A stretch of 64,000 bases of DNA from Anaerolineales bacterium (GCA_020059485.1 JAGVCA010000048.1:1-64000), one strand, 5' to 3'; shown: positions 1 to 7,946, numbered from the stretch's first letter. Made by a program: numbers and translations. The notes: generated by a model from the sequence alone, not told the origin.

Positions 1-132
1 CGTTGTCCTGGTTGTGGACTGGTATTGGACCGGGATGTGAATGCTGCCCGGAATGTGTTGGCAAGTGCATTCGACTCGCTCGGACGGAGCGATCAAGACG
101 GAACGTGGGCGGCTGCGCCGGGCGTGTCTTGA
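1..132 (+). CDS. tnpB: TnpB/IS605 OrfB-type transposon nuclease, C-terminal fragment
   Basis: The gene enters from the left edge; 43 residues and a TGA stop are visible. The reading frame gives CPGCG directly followed by DRDVNAARNVL. This matches the second half of the zinc ribbon and the last RuvC-type block (conserved Asp before N-A-A) at the C-terminus of TnpB proteins, the RNA-guided nucleases of IS200/IS605 elements. A perfect hairpin starts 5 bp after the stop, as expected for the right end of such an element. Whether the gene is intact cannot be seen. The family call rests on one motif only, but that motif is distinctive. Confidence 0.75.
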   Translation, partial: RCPGCGLVLDRDVNAARNVLASAFDSLGRSDQDGTWAAAPGVS

Positions 133-136
133 GAAG

Positions 137-156
137 CTGTCGCCTTCAAGCGACAG
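137..156 (+). repeat. Subterminal hairpin, probable right end of IS200/IS605 element
   Basis: Perfect 7-bp inverted repeat CTGTCGC / GCGACAG with a 6-nt loop, 4 nt past the tnpB-like stop. IS200/IS605-type elements end in subterminal hairpins of this kind rather than in terminal inverted repeats. In TnpB systems the guide RNA also runs through this end. The stop codon of the opposing arsR gene falls inside the loop. Confidence 0.6.
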
Positions 157-499
157 AGTCGTCACAGGTCCTTTCCAATGTGATCAAATTGGCGCGGTGC
201 GTCAATTGGTTGTTAAGAATATTCAGAAAGATGTTCAGGGCATCGATTAACTGCGGCTCGGCCAGGGAGTAATAGACTGTATGTCCTTCCCGGCGGGTGG
301 CGACCAGTTCTTTTTCGCGCAGGACTTTGAGATGCCGGGAGGTGGCAGAAGAACTCAACCCAAGCTGCCTGGCGAGGGATTTGACGTTCCGTGGACCGCC
401 CGCCAGTTGATAAACGATCTGGACCCGATTGGGGTCGGCAACCGCGGTGCAGAACTCGGCTTGCAGTGTAGTGATCTCGGTAGAAAGGACATCCATCAT
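146..499 (-). CDS. ArsR/SmtB-family winged-helix transcriptional regulator
   Basis: 117 residues, normal for the family. The winged helix spans roughly residues 15-90, with recognition helix region SSSATSRHLKVLREKEL followed by the wing GHTVYYSLA. The classical ELCVCDL-type metal site is absent: only one Cys lies in the N-terminal helix (C17) and one in the tail. The inducer is therefore unknown and metal sensing should not be assumed. The last codons run into the hairpin of the adjacent transposon end, so the C-terminal tail may be borrowed from or altered by the insertion. An inverted repeat just upstream of the start suggests autoregulation. It is transcribed away from the cytochrome operon, on the same strand. 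Confidence 0.88.
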   Translation of the reverse strand: MMDVLSTEITTLQAEFCTAVADPNRVQIVYQLAGGPRNVKSLARQLGLSSSATSRHLKVLREKELVATRREGHTVYYSLAEPQLIDALNIFLNILNNQLTHRANLITLERTCDDSVA

Positions 500-512
500 T
501 ATAGTATTAGCC

Positions 513-530
513 TATTCGTTAATGCGAATA
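513..530. promoter_or_regulatory. Inverted repeat upstream of arsR, candidate ArsR operator
   Basis: TATTCG-N6-CGAATA, perfect 6-bp arms, located 14 bp upstream of the arsR-family start codon on the minus strand. AT-rich interrupted palindromes at this position are the usual ArsR/SmtB autoregulatory operators. Inference from position and symmetry. Confidence 0.5.
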
Positions 531-580
531 TATCATTTGTGATAATTGTAACATGATGAAAATATCCGTAAAGTTACAGA

Positions 581-608
581 ATGTCCTGAGTATTTCGGGA
601 CATTTGTC
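581..608. promoter_or_regulatory. GGGACA-type palindromic motif (copy 1)
   Basis: Contains ATGTCC (581-586) and GGGACAT (597-603) in inverted orientation, then GGGACA-TT-TGTC. A 15-nt block (594-608) is repeated exactly, in reverse complement, at 5202-5216 upstream of the 15-heme cytochrome operon. Both copies lie about 95-150 bp upstream of a minus-strand start codon (arsR at 499, cytochrome at 5058). A shared transcription-factor site is the simplest reading; the factor is unknown. Confidence 0.45.
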
Positions 609-630
609 ATGTCGCGGAATTATCCGTGAA

Positions 631-660
631 AAGAAAACAAGGGCATCCGGAGATGCCCTT
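631..660 (-). terminator. Rho-independent terminator of the cytochrome/NrfD operon
   Basis: Stem GGGCATC / GATGCCC with tetraloop CGGA. On the minus strand it is followed by TTGTTTTCTTTT. It sits about 20 bp past the nrfD-like stop codon. Confidence 0.8.
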
Positions 661-680
661 GTGTAGAGAACAAGAGGCGG

Positions 681-1976
681 TCAGTCGGCTGCAGCGGCAT
701 CGTGCCCAGGCCCGTGAAGGTGATCCTCACCTTTAAAGGGCAGGAACCTGGCTGCCAGGCTGAATGCGATCAGCCAGTACGAGATCACACCGATGGCGAC
801 CTGCCACTCGGTTTGGGTCGGGGAGTAGTTGTTCAGGATGACCGTCGGAGTGAACGGATCGTAAGTGATCTGTGCGATCAGGCCGGAGAGGTTGTAGTTC
901 CAGCGGGTCAGGATCGTGCACACGATTGGCATCAAGGCAAACAGAGCCAGCACCCGGATGCTCTTGATGCGCTTGGCGCTGATTAGCACAATCCCGGGGA
1001 TGACGGCAAACAGGATCTGCCCGATCCAAAAGGAAGTTGCATACGGGGCGACCTTGTTAAGCAGTTCGGTCTGCAGGGCGACTTCGAGATCGAAGCTGTA
1101 GTAGTTGGTGACTGCCCAGTCCCAGATGCGAATGTAGATGCACAGCAATGTGGCATAACCGGCGATCTGGGCAAGTTCGCGCAATACTTTGTCCTGGACC
1201 AGCCCTGGCCGCATGACCCGGAAGACGATGATGCTGGTGACAAACAGCAAGCAGGTACCACCCGCCACCGCTGAAACGACAAAGATGATCGGAGCAGATT
1301 GGCTGAACCACAGGCCGCGTCCCGAGAGCACACCGTAGGTCGCGCCAAGTGAGGCCTGGTGGAGCAGTGATAGCGTCAGGCCAACCACAGCGAGGAACGG
1401 CCCGGCTTTGTGCAGCCATCCAGAAAGTTTCTGCAGGAAATCCGTGGCGAGTTGCAGGAACTTAGACTTTTCAAGTATTGGGTGAGAATGAAAGAGGGGA
1501 TGCTCAAGGACGATCGGAAGCAGTTCGGCCAACAGCACGCTCAGGTAGAGTACCACGCACATGGTGATCTCCCACAACAGGGAGTGCGGCTGCCAATAAA
1601 CGATCGGGTGCCAGAAGCGGAACGGTTGGCCGAGATCGAAAAGCAGCACCATGCCGGCGGTGGAATAACCGAGGAACCCAAGCAGTACGGCCAGCATGCC
1701 GATGCGCTTGAAGCGTTCGATCCGCAGCAGATAGACGATCACGCCGAAGACAAACGCGCTGCCTCCCAGAGCAATGGCGGAGAGGTCGATGGCGATCCAT
1801 AGACCCCAGGCAACCTGGTTGGACAGCCCGGTGACCGAGAGGCCATCCCGGAGAACGGTGATCATGCCCTCTACCCCGATCAGGAAGCCGACCAGGAGGA
1901 AGACAACCCACAGCGGGAAGATATTGAACTTGCGCTGCCCAATCGTGATGGTGGGAACTTGGATGCTGTTTTCCAT
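681..1976 (-). CDS. NrfD/PsrC-family quinol-interacting membrane subunit
   Basis: 431-residue polytopic membrane protein, about ten hydrophobic segments, of the NrfD/polysulfide reductase PsrC family. These proteins exchange electrons between the quinone pool and a periplasmic iron-sulfur subunit. The start at 1976 (MENSIQVPT) is preferred over an in-frame ATG 63 bp upstream because GGGAGG lies 8 bp before it and it leaves a 4-bp gap to the ferredoxin gene. Together with the upstream ferredoxin and the multiheme cytochrome it makes a three-gene quinol:acceptor (or donor:quinone) oxidoreductase of NrfBCD/Psr/Act-like architecture. The C-terminus is His/Gly-rich (HLHGPGHD). Direction of electron flow cannot be told from sequence. 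Confidence 0.9.
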   Translation of the reverse strand: MENSIQVPTITIGQRKFNIFPLWVVFLLVGFLIGVEGMITVLRDGLSVTGLSNQVAWGLWIAIDLSAIALGGSAFVFGVIVYLLRIERFKRIGMLAVLLGFLGYSTAGMVLLFDLGQPFRFWHPIVYWQPHSLLWEITMCVVLYLSVLLAELLPIVLEHPLFHSHPILEKSKFLQLATDFLQKLSGWLHKAGPFLAVVGLTLSLLHQASLGATYGVLSGRGLWFSQSAPIIFVVSAVAGGTCLLFVTSIIVFRVMRPGLVQDKVLRELAQIAGYATLLCIYIRIWDWAVTNYYSFDLEVALQTELLNKVAPYATSFWIGQILFAVIPGIVLISAKRIKSIRVLALFALMPIVCTILTRWNYNLSGLIAQITYDPFTPTVILNNYSPTQTEWQVAIGVISYWLIAFSLAARFLPFKGEDHLHGPGHDAAAAD

Positions 1977-1980
1977 TGGT

Positions 1981-2793
1981 CTAACCTCCCTTGGCCCGGG
2001 GCGGGATATAGAGCACGGCAGGTTCGGTGCTGAGTTCATCGCGCAGCCGGATGGGGTTGTCGCTGACCGCCAGTTTGCGGTTGGCCGGGCTTTCCGGGTC
2101 GTTCAGGTCGCCAAAGACGCGCGAGCCGGTGGGGCAAGCCACGATGCAGGCTGGCGTGGCGGCGGCATCCACGCCCGGAACTAGGCCGCGTTCCAGGCCA
2201 TAGTCGATCCGGTGGGAGCAAAAATGACATTTTTCCATCACGCCGCGGTCACGCGGGGGCAGTTCCGGCGTACCGAACAGCGGTACGGTCGGGCTGTCCT
2301 CGGAGAAATCTTTCCAGTTGAAGACCCGGACATCATACGGGCAGGCGATCATGCAGTAACGGCAGCCGATGCACAGATCGTAATCCATGGCAATGATGCC
2401 GTCATCCCGGATGTAGGTGGCCTCGACCGGGCAGACATGGACACAGGGCGGGCTACCGCACTGCATACATGGGCGAGAGAGGAAATACTCATCGCCATTT
2501 TCGGTCGTCTCCGTGGTGACGATGTTGTAGCGCATCTCGTCGGTCAGGTTGTTGACCGCCTGGCAAGCGTAGGTGCAGTAGTTACAGCCAATGCACAGGT
2601 CGATGTCGATGATCATTCCCCAGCGGTGCTTGCCTTCCGGATTGTCACTTGCACCCCGATCAGACTTAGGGGCTTTGGTGACCTGCCGCAGGGCGGCTGT
2701 CCCTAAGGCGGTACCGCTCAACAGGAGGAAATCCCGGCGCGACAGTTTGCCGTTGTCCTGCGATTGGTCTGGTATGTTGGTTTTTTCAGACAT
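1981..2793 (-). CDS. Tat-exported 4x[4Fe-4S] ferredoxin subunit (NrfC/HybA/PsrB type)
   Basis: 270 residues. A twin-arginine signal (SRRDFLLL, R19-R20) precedes a hydrophobic stretch, so the folded protein is exported. Four cysteine clusters follow: CIGCNYCTYAC (67-77), CMQC...PPCVHVCP (109-121), CIGCRYCMIACP (141-151), and CHFC (189-192) completed by C216/C220. This four-cluster layout is that of NrfC, HybA, DmsB and PsrB, the electron wires between an NrfD-type membrane subunit and a periplasmic catalytic subunit. It lies between the cytochrome gene (33-bp gap) and the NrfD gene (4-bp gap), clearly co-transcribed. Confidence 0.93.
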   Translation of the reverse strand: MSEKTNIPDQSQDNGKLSRRDFLLLSGTALGTAALRQVTKAPKSDRGASDNPEGKHRWGMIIDIDLCIGCNYCTYACQAVNNLTDEMRYNIVTTETTENGDEYFLSRPCMQCGSPPCVHVCPVEATYIRDDGIIAMDYDLCIGCRYCMIACPYDVRVFNWKDFSEDSPTVPLFGTPELPPRDRGVMEKCHFCSHRIDYGLERGLVPGVDAAATPACIVACPTGSRVFGDLNDPESPANRKLAVSDNPIRLRDELSTEPAVLYIPPRAKGG

Positions 2794-2826
2794 TTTTAAT
2801 TCTCCAGGTTGCCTGGTTGGTGCGGA

Positions 2827-5058
2827 TCAAACATCAGAGGCTGGGGGTTCTTCATCAGTCTCCGGTGTATCACCGTTCCCGCCTTTGCGGCTGAACACGA
2901 TTGTCAGGCCGACACCGAGTACCAGAGCGCCAAAGAAAGCGGCCCAGACGGGGATGTTGATGCCCACCCGCTCAGGTTCTTCGACCACCACTTCTTCCAC
3001 CGGGAGCGGGGAAGTAGTGTCGCTGCCGGTGATGATCGCGTTGGCGCTGTGGATCGATTCCTGATGACATTCCAGACAGGTATCGGAGCCGATCTTCCAG
3101 GTGTGGCCGGTATTGAATTCCGTGTTCATATGGCATTCGTTGCAGACCAACCCGGCAGCTGTGTGGGTGGAGTGAGCGATCTGCTCGGTGTTATCTGGGT
3201 GGCAGGTCTGGCAGGAGATCACGAACCCGCCGATGGTCATCTGGTCCTGCGAGTGGGGGTTGTGGCAGGTGACGCAGGTGACGTTGTACTCACTGTGGAC
3301 ACTCTCTTCCCAGTCGCGGTATTCGTTGATGTGACAGGCGCCGCAGATCTCAGCGGCCTTGGACATCGTGAAGGCTACCTGCGGGTGCGGACCGTCTTCT
3401 TCAAGATGGTGGCAGGAAACACAGCCAACCGAGTTATCCATGTGGGAACTCGTGCCCCACAGTTCATGTTCGGTGACATGGCAGGCTTTGCAGGCATCCG
3501 GGTCGGTCGGGGTAGAGGGAAGCGGCTCGACGAAGCTGGTTTCAGGCGGGAAGTTGGTCAGTTTGGTGACCTCCGCCTCTGAATAACCGAGGGCAACGAA
3601 ATCGAGCCGGCTGCCTTCGCCTGTGTGACAGTCCTGGCAAGCCAGCGCCTGGGAGGCGGGTGCAACCATATGGGTGATCGGCCAGTACATCTGGGAATCG
3701 ACAAAGCCGAAATTGCCGCTGTAGGGCAGGCCGGCGTATTCCATCCCGGAGGTGATGGCCGCGTTCCAGTCAAAGGTCTTCCAGTAGGCAGCCTCGTCCT
3801 GGCCGAAAAGATGCGGGATGGCCAGGATGTTGTTGCCTGAATCGTAAGGTTGTTTGGCAGTGAAATTTTTAACCGGGTAGAGCCTGGCGTTCGGGTCGTC
3901 TTTGTCACCGAGGAAGGTGTTAATGGCGACTACGCCAGAGGGATCAATCACCTCACCGGGCAGGCTGTAAGAGACATTGCCGTTGTACCAGGTGTATTGC
4001 GGCACAACATTGGTCTCGAAGGTGAAAGCGCCTTTCTTGCTGTCATAGATCACCCAGCCGTTATCATCGGCGTCGGTATACGGTTTTTCTGCCGAGTTCA
4101 ATTGCCCGGCCACCGACCAATCCCAGGTCATCTTGGTGGGCAGACCGCCGCGCGCAAATTCGGGGATATGGCAAGTCTGGCAGGCAACTTTGTCGCTGTG
4201 ATTGTTGAGCGAATCAAGGTCGTGGGGTGTGGTGGTGTGGCAATCTTCGCAGCCCTGCCAGTCGCCCTCGGCGCTGGCATACCTGCTGCCGGCGATCTGG
4301 TGTCCTTCGGTCATGTGGCAGGCGGTGCAGTTGAAGTCTGCGCCGTCAGCGGACATATGGACATCGAGTTCATACGGCGGATCGATCAGCGTGGTGTCCA
4401 GGTCGCCGTGTTTGACGTAATCGCCGCCGCCGCCGTAGAAGTGGCAGGAGCCGCAGGTCTCGCGGGAAGTCCGGCCGATGTTCTGGGCGACGTTGGCCAG
4501 GTCGGGCGGGGAGAAGATCTTACCGCTGCCGACAGGAAATTCGGTCTCAGAGGCTGCGGGATAGCCGGCGCCGGTGGGGAACTTTTCGTAGGTGCCGGTG
4601 GTGTCGTGGCAGACCAGACAATCGATATTCTCCTCCTCAGAGAAATCGAATGTATTGTCTTCCCAGCCGTAACCGATATGGCAGCTGGTGCAGCGCGGTT
4701 CGTTGGACTGAATGCTGATACAGAAGTTGTTGATCAGGTTTTTCTTGCCCAGCACCTGGCCGGTTTGTTCGTTGGTCAGCTCCCAGGTCCAGTGAACGGT
4801 GTTCATGATCTCGGGGGCGACGTCGGTATGGCAGGAGAGACAGGCTCTCGTGACCGCCTGGGGAGTCTCGAATGGCCCTTGCAGCGCGCCGAAGGTGCTG
4901 TGATCGATGACCGGGTCTTGCGGGTTGGGTCCAGGTTCGGGCGTGTTGTCCTGTGCGCTGACGGTCATTACCCCGGTTAACCCAATGGCAACAATCATCA
5001 GGGTCAGCCCAAGAATGATAAAGAGCCAATTCGCGTTTGGTTTTCTGGAATGGTGCAT
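2827..5058 (-). CDS. 15-heme cytochrome c, octaheme tetrathionate reductase (OTR)-like with C-terminal multiheme extension
   Basis: 743 residues with 15 CXXCH heme sites. The N-terminal two thirds carries eight sites and blocks typical of the OTR family: CTSCHIGYGW, FDFSEEENIDCLVCHD, FPTGAGYP, and CQDCHTGEGSRLDFVALGY. In OTR the active-site heme is ligated by a lysine; the GKKN stretch just before the second heme is the candidate here (inference). The last third adds seven more hemes, then a transmembrane helix and a short charged tail. The N-terminus has a signal/anchor. ATG at 5058 is chosen because AAGGAG is 8 nt upstream; alternatives at 5064 and 5079 lie too close to or within the ribosome site. 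Known OTR substrates in vitro are tetrathionate, nitrite and hydroxylamine; the physiological substrate here is open. Confidence 0.85.
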   Translation of the reverse strand: MHHSRKPNANWLFIILGLTLMIVAIGLTGVMTVSAQDNTPEPGPNPQDPVIDHSTFGALQGPFETPQAVTRACLSCHTDVAPEIMNTVHWTWELTNEQTGQVLGKKNLINNFCISIQSNEPRCTSCHIGYGWEDNTFDFSEEENIDCLVCHDTTGTYEKFPTGAGYPAASETEFPVGSGKIFSPPDLANVAQNIGRTSRETCGSCHFYGGGGDYVKHGDLDTTLIDPPYELDVHMSADGADFNCTACHMTEGHQIAGSRYASAEGDWQGCEDCHTTTPHDLDSLNNHSDKVACQTCHIPEFARGGLPTKMTWDWSVAGQLNSAEKPYTDADDNGWVIYDSKKGAFTFETNVVPQYTWYNGNVSYSLPGEVIDPSGVVAINTFLGDKDDPNARLYPVKNFTAKQPYDSGNNILAIPHLFGQDEAAYWKTFDWNAAITSGMEYAGLPYSGNFGFVDSQMYWPITHMVAPASQALACQDCHTGEGSRLDFVALGYSEAEVTKLTNFPPETSFVEPLPSTPTDPDACKACHVTEHELWGTSSHMDNSVGCVSCHHLEEDGPHPQVAFTMSKAAEICGACHINEYRDWEESVHSEYNVTCVTCHNPHSQDQMTIGGFVISCQTCHPDNTEQIAHSTHTAAGLVCNECHMNTEFNTGHTWKIGSDTCLECHQESIHSANAIITGSDTTSPLPVEEVVVEEPERVGINIPVWAAFFGALVLGVGLTIVFSRKGGNGDTPETDEEPPASDV

Positions 5059-5107
5059 GTGCATCTCTCCTTGGATCAAAATAAAAACTGATGCTTGTGT
5101 ATTATCT

Positions 5108-5140
5108 AAACTTATAAAAGCAGACAGGTTTTATAAGTTT
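5108..5140. promoter_or_regulatory. 12-bp inverted repeat upstream of the cytochrome operon
   Basis: AAACTTATAAAA (5108-5119) and TTTTATAAGTTT (5129-5140), perfect arms with a 9-nt spacer, 50-82 bp upstream of the cytochrome start. It could be a dimeric operator overlapping the promoter or a weak RNA hairpin in the leader. No strong -35/-10 pair was found, so the promoter itself is not assigned. Confidence 0.45.
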
Positions 5141-5199
5141 TGTGAAAATTGTAGCATGGGGAGGTGTTCTTATAAGGAGAGAATGTACCTATATTTATA

Positions 5200-5216
5200 G
5201 GGACAAATGTCCCGAA
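5200..5216. promoter_or_regulatory. GGGACA-AA-TGTCCC palindrome (copy 2)
   Basis: Perfect 6-bp arms around a 2-nt centre, 140 bp upstream of the cytochrome start. Positions 5202-5216 are the exact reverse complement of 594-608 upstream of the arsR-family gene. Candidate shared regulatory site. Confidence 0.5.
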
Positions 5217-5299
5217 TGGATTTAATGGGAATTTTGGATAAAAACGAGGGGTTTGGCGGATCCGGGCTTGAACCTGATGGAATCGTTCAGGTTCTGGCG

Positions 5300-5782
5300 T
5301 CAGTCGGTCGGATCAGTCAGGACCGCGAGCCGCGCGCCAGTTAGATTAACCAGGTCGGCAGGTGCCAGTTCGAGGTTCAGTCCGCGCTGCCCGCCGGAGA
5401 CCAGGATGGTGGCATACTTCTCGGCGGCGCGGTCAAGCAGGATCTGGAACCCTTTGTTGATCAACGCCAGGGGGGAGATGCCACCGGTCTGGAGCCCTGT
5501 GAGGGATTCGGCCTGGTCGTGTGAGGCGACCTTGAGTTTTTTCTCGCCGAGGACGGCGGCCGCCAGTTTCAGGACGAGTTCGCGGTCTCCTGGGATGACC
5601 GCCAGGACCGGTTTGCCCGGCCCGGTGCGGACCGCTACGATGGACTTGAAGATCTGGCCGGCCGGCAGGTGCAGAAAATCGGCTACCTCCTGCGCGCTGA
5701 GTTTTTCATCCGGCAGGGGATGGGCGGCGTAATTCACTTTTTTCGCGTCCAGCATCCGGGTGACGTTATTTGTGACCGTCAA
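5300..5782 (-). CDS. ybaK: YbaK/EbsC-family aminoacyl-tRNA deacylase
   Basis: 160 residues, full length for YbaK, the free-standing editing domain that hydrolyses Cys-tRNA(Pro). Family blocks seen: the N-terminal NVTRMLDAKKVNYAAHPLP, QIFKSIVAV with the conserved Lys, LAVIPGDRELVLKLAA, GGISPLAL and the closing ILVSGGQRGLNLELAPADL. The start codon overlaps the kinase stop by 4 bp (ATGA), so it is translated as the last gene of the regulator-kinase operon. No functional link to that system is evident. Confidence 0.92.
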   Translation of the reverse strand: MTVTNNVTRMLDAKKVNYAAHPLPDEKLSAQEVADFLHLPAGQIFKSIVAVRTGPGKPVLAVIPGDRELVLKLAAAVLGEKKLKVASHDQAESLTGLQTGGISPLALINKGFQILLDRAAEKYATILVSGGQRGLNLELAPADLVNLTGARLAVLTDPTD

Positions 5783-7218
5783 TCAGCCCTCCTGATCGGG
5801 AGAACAACAGTGAAGACCGCCCCTCCCTCAGAGTGGTTGGCGGCGGTGATCAATCCGCCATGGGCCTGGGCCAACCGCTGGGCGATCGTCAATCCCAGGC
5901 CGGTGCCGCCTTGCTGGCGGTCGCGGGAGTGGTCCGCACGGTAAAAACGTTCGAAGATGTGGGGAAGCGCTTCCTGTGCGATACCCGGGCCTGTGTCATG
6001 GACCGTTATTTGCTGCTGGTCCGCATTGCAGGTCAGTGCTACTGTGATCTGACCGCCCGGAGGGGTATGCCTAAGGCTGTTGCTTAGCAGATTGGTGATC
6101 ACCTGGGAGATGCGCTGCGGATCCGCCATTAATGGCGGGCAGTCGGCCGGGAGGCTGGTCTCAAGGGTGAGTTGGCGTGCCTCCATATTGGGCCGGAACG
6201 CCTCGACATTCTGCTGGATCAGGCTCGAAAGTGTACATGACTCAAGGCGCAGGGTCAGTGAGTTCTCATCCGCCAATGCCAGCGTCCGCAGGTCTTCGAC
6301 AAGTTGGCTGAGCAGTTGGTTTTGATGGATGACCGGTCCGAGGTTTTCGAGCGTGAGGGGATAGATACCATCCTGGATAGCCTCCAGATTGGCACGCTGG
6401 ACAGCCAAGGGGGTACGCAGTTCATGGGCGATATCGGCAGTAAGGGCCTGGCGCAGCTGTTGAGAGTGTTGCAATCGGCTTGCCATCTGGTTGAAAGCGC
6501 CGGCCAGCTGACCGATCTCGTCCCGACTCTCGATCTTGGAGCGGACTGCGAGATTATCTTCTGCAAAGGCTGAGACGGTATCTGTCAGGCTGCGGACCGG
6601 ACGCATCAGGACGTAAGCGAATAGAATGGCCAGCCCCAGCGAAAGACCGCCGGTCAGCAAAGCCGTCAGCAGCAGCGAGCGGTTAATGCTCGCGCTTAAT
6701 TCGGCTTGTACGACCTCACCCAGGTCTATCACCCGGCTGTCGGGGATGAGATACCCGACGGTCTGGTTCTGGCTTACGACCGGGAGGGCGGATTCCAGAA
6801 TATTGGGCGACAGAAGCGTGTCTGGTTCAAACGATTCTGAAAAGATCACGACTCCGGCAGCATCCGTTAAAGTAAGTTCTCCGAGCATGCTCAAGCCCAT
6901 CAGACCAGTACTGCCCTGCGGTGTCCCCTGTTGTGCTCCCTGGCCCTGACCTTGCGGTCCTCCATGGCCCATGCCCCCTGGACTGCCGGTCATCCCGCTT
7001 TGCATACCATCGGCGAGAACATCCGCGACCCCGTCCCAACTCCCATTGGTGCCGTAATAATCGGCCAGATGGTCAGCGAGGCGGTCCGCGCCTGCAAACC
7101 CGCCGCTTCGGGCGAACGATGCCAGGGTGGACCTGGTTTGAGTTCCAACCACAGTCCCCAGGATCACGAGGGCGATCAGGGCGATCAGGAGAAAGGCAAG
7201 GAATAATTTGATCCGCAT
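5779..7218 (-). CDS. HAMP-domain sensor histidine kinase with Gly/Gln/Met-rich sensor loop
   Basis: 479 residues. Transmembrane segments at about 6-24 and 181-205 bracket an extracytoplasmic domain of about 155 residues. HAMP is at 203-256, the phosphoacceptor is H265 in DIAHELRTPLA, and the ATPase has N-box NLLSNSLRHTP, G1 DTGPGI and G2 GGTGLGLT. The sensor domain contains a low-complexity stretch (71-111) rich in Gly, Gln and Met with one His. The gene starts 3 bp after the response-regulator stop. The genes flanking this pair include a secreted Gly/Met/His-rich protein, so sensing of a metal or of that protein is possible (inference). Confidence 0.93.
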   Translation of the reverse strand: MRIKLFLAFLLIALIALVILGTVVGTQTRSTLASFARSGGFAGADRLADHLADYYGTNGSWDGVADVLADGMQSGMTGSPGGMGHGGPQGQGQGAQQGTPQGSTGLMGLSMLGELTLTDAAGVVIFSESFEPDTLLSPNILESALPVVSQNQTVGYLIPDSRVIDLGEVVQAELSASINRSLLLTALLTGGLSLGLAILFAYVLMRPVRSLTDTVSAFAEDNLAVRSKIESRDEIGQLAGAFNQMASRLQHSQQLRQALTADIAHELRTPLAVQRANLEAIQDGIYPLTLENLGPVIHQNQLLSQLVEDLRTLALADENSLTLRLESCTLSSLIQQNVEAFRPNMEARQLTLETSLPADCPPLMADPQRISQVITNLLSNSLRHTPPGGQITVALTCNADQQQITVHDTGPGIAQEALPHIFERFYRADHSRDRQQGGTGLGLTIAQRLAQAHGGLITAANHSEGGAVFTVVLPIRRAD

Positions 7219-7221
7219 GGG

Positions 7222-7908
7222 TCAATCCCCGGCAAACTTATAGCCAACGCCGAAAACCGTCAGAATGTAGCGCGGCTGTTTGGGATCTGGTTCGATCTTG
7301 CTGCGAAGATTTTTGATGTGGGCATCGATGGTGCGTTCATAGCCTTCATAAGCGCTGCCATCCTGGGTTTGTTCCAGCAGCTGCAGCCGGGAAAAAACCC
7401 GGCCAGGTGCGCTTGCCAGGGCAGTCAGCAGTTGGAACTCGGTTGGTGTCAGGTCAAACGAGGTGCCATTCTGAATGACGGAATGATTCTCGGGATTGAT
7501 CTCAAACCCGGCAGACCGAATGATGGCGGTACCGCGCTGGACTGAACCGGTGGCGCGGCGCAGGACGGTCCGCACCCGGGCGACCACTTCTCTTGGAGAA
7601 TAGGGTTTGGAGATGTAATCGTCTGCACCAAGCTCCAATCCGATCAACCGGTCGGTTTCTTCTACCCGGGCGGTGACCATGATGATCGGCGTATCGTCCT
7701 GGCGGCGGATCGTCCTGGCGACGTCCAGGCCGTCCATACCAGGCAGGTTAAGATCGAGGATCACCAGGTCGGGATGGGTGGACCGCCAGGTCTCCAGGCC
7801 GGTATCGCCGCGATAGGAGCTGTGGACCTCAAATCCAGCCTGTTCCAGGTAAGATCTGAGGACTTTCACCAGTTCGGCTTCGTCTTCAATGATCAGGATG
7901 CGCTGCAT
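7222..7908 (-). CDS. OmpR/PhoB-family response regulator
   Basis: 228 residues. The receiver domain has the acidic pocket at E8-D9, phosphoacceptor D52 in VILDLNLPG, and conserved K in ISKPYSPRE. The C-terminal winged helix has FDLTPTEFQLLTAL and RTIDAHIKNLRSKIEPDP. The start at 7908 is chosen because the longer in-frame ATG (7965) lies inside the upstream terminator hairpin. No Shine-Dalgarno is seen; a TATAAT box ends exactly 7 nt before the ATG, which predicts a leaderless transcript. It partners with the kinase 3 bp downstream. Confidence 0.94.
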   Translation of the reverse strand: MQRILIIEDEAELVKVLRSYLEQAGFEVHSSYRGDTGLETWRSTHPDLVILDLNLPGMDGLDVARTIRRQDDTPIIMVTARVEETDRLIGLELGADDYISKPYSPREVVARVRTVLRRATGSVQRGTAIIRSAGFEINPENHSVIQNGTSFDLTPTEFQLLTALASAPGRVFSRLQLLEQTQDGSAYEGYERTIDAHIKNLRSKIEPDPKQPRYILTVFGVGYKFAGD

Positions 7909-7914
7909 AGCTAA

Positions 7915-7946
7915 ATTATAGTCCAGAAGGTTGGCCTGCCTGGCAA
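7915..7946 (-). promoter_or_regulatory. Promoter of the response regulator-kinase operon (leaderless)
   Basis: Minus-strand TATAAT at 7920-7915, with A of the ATG 7 nt downstream of its last base. The -35 is weak: TTGCCA at 7946-7941 would need a 20-nt spacer. Lack of a ribosome-binding site agrees with a leaderless start. Confidence 0.5.

Noticed and set aside
3850-4980. 376-codon open frame opposite the 15-heme cytochrome
   Set aside because: Antisense shadow; the minus-strand frame has fifteen CXXCH motifs.
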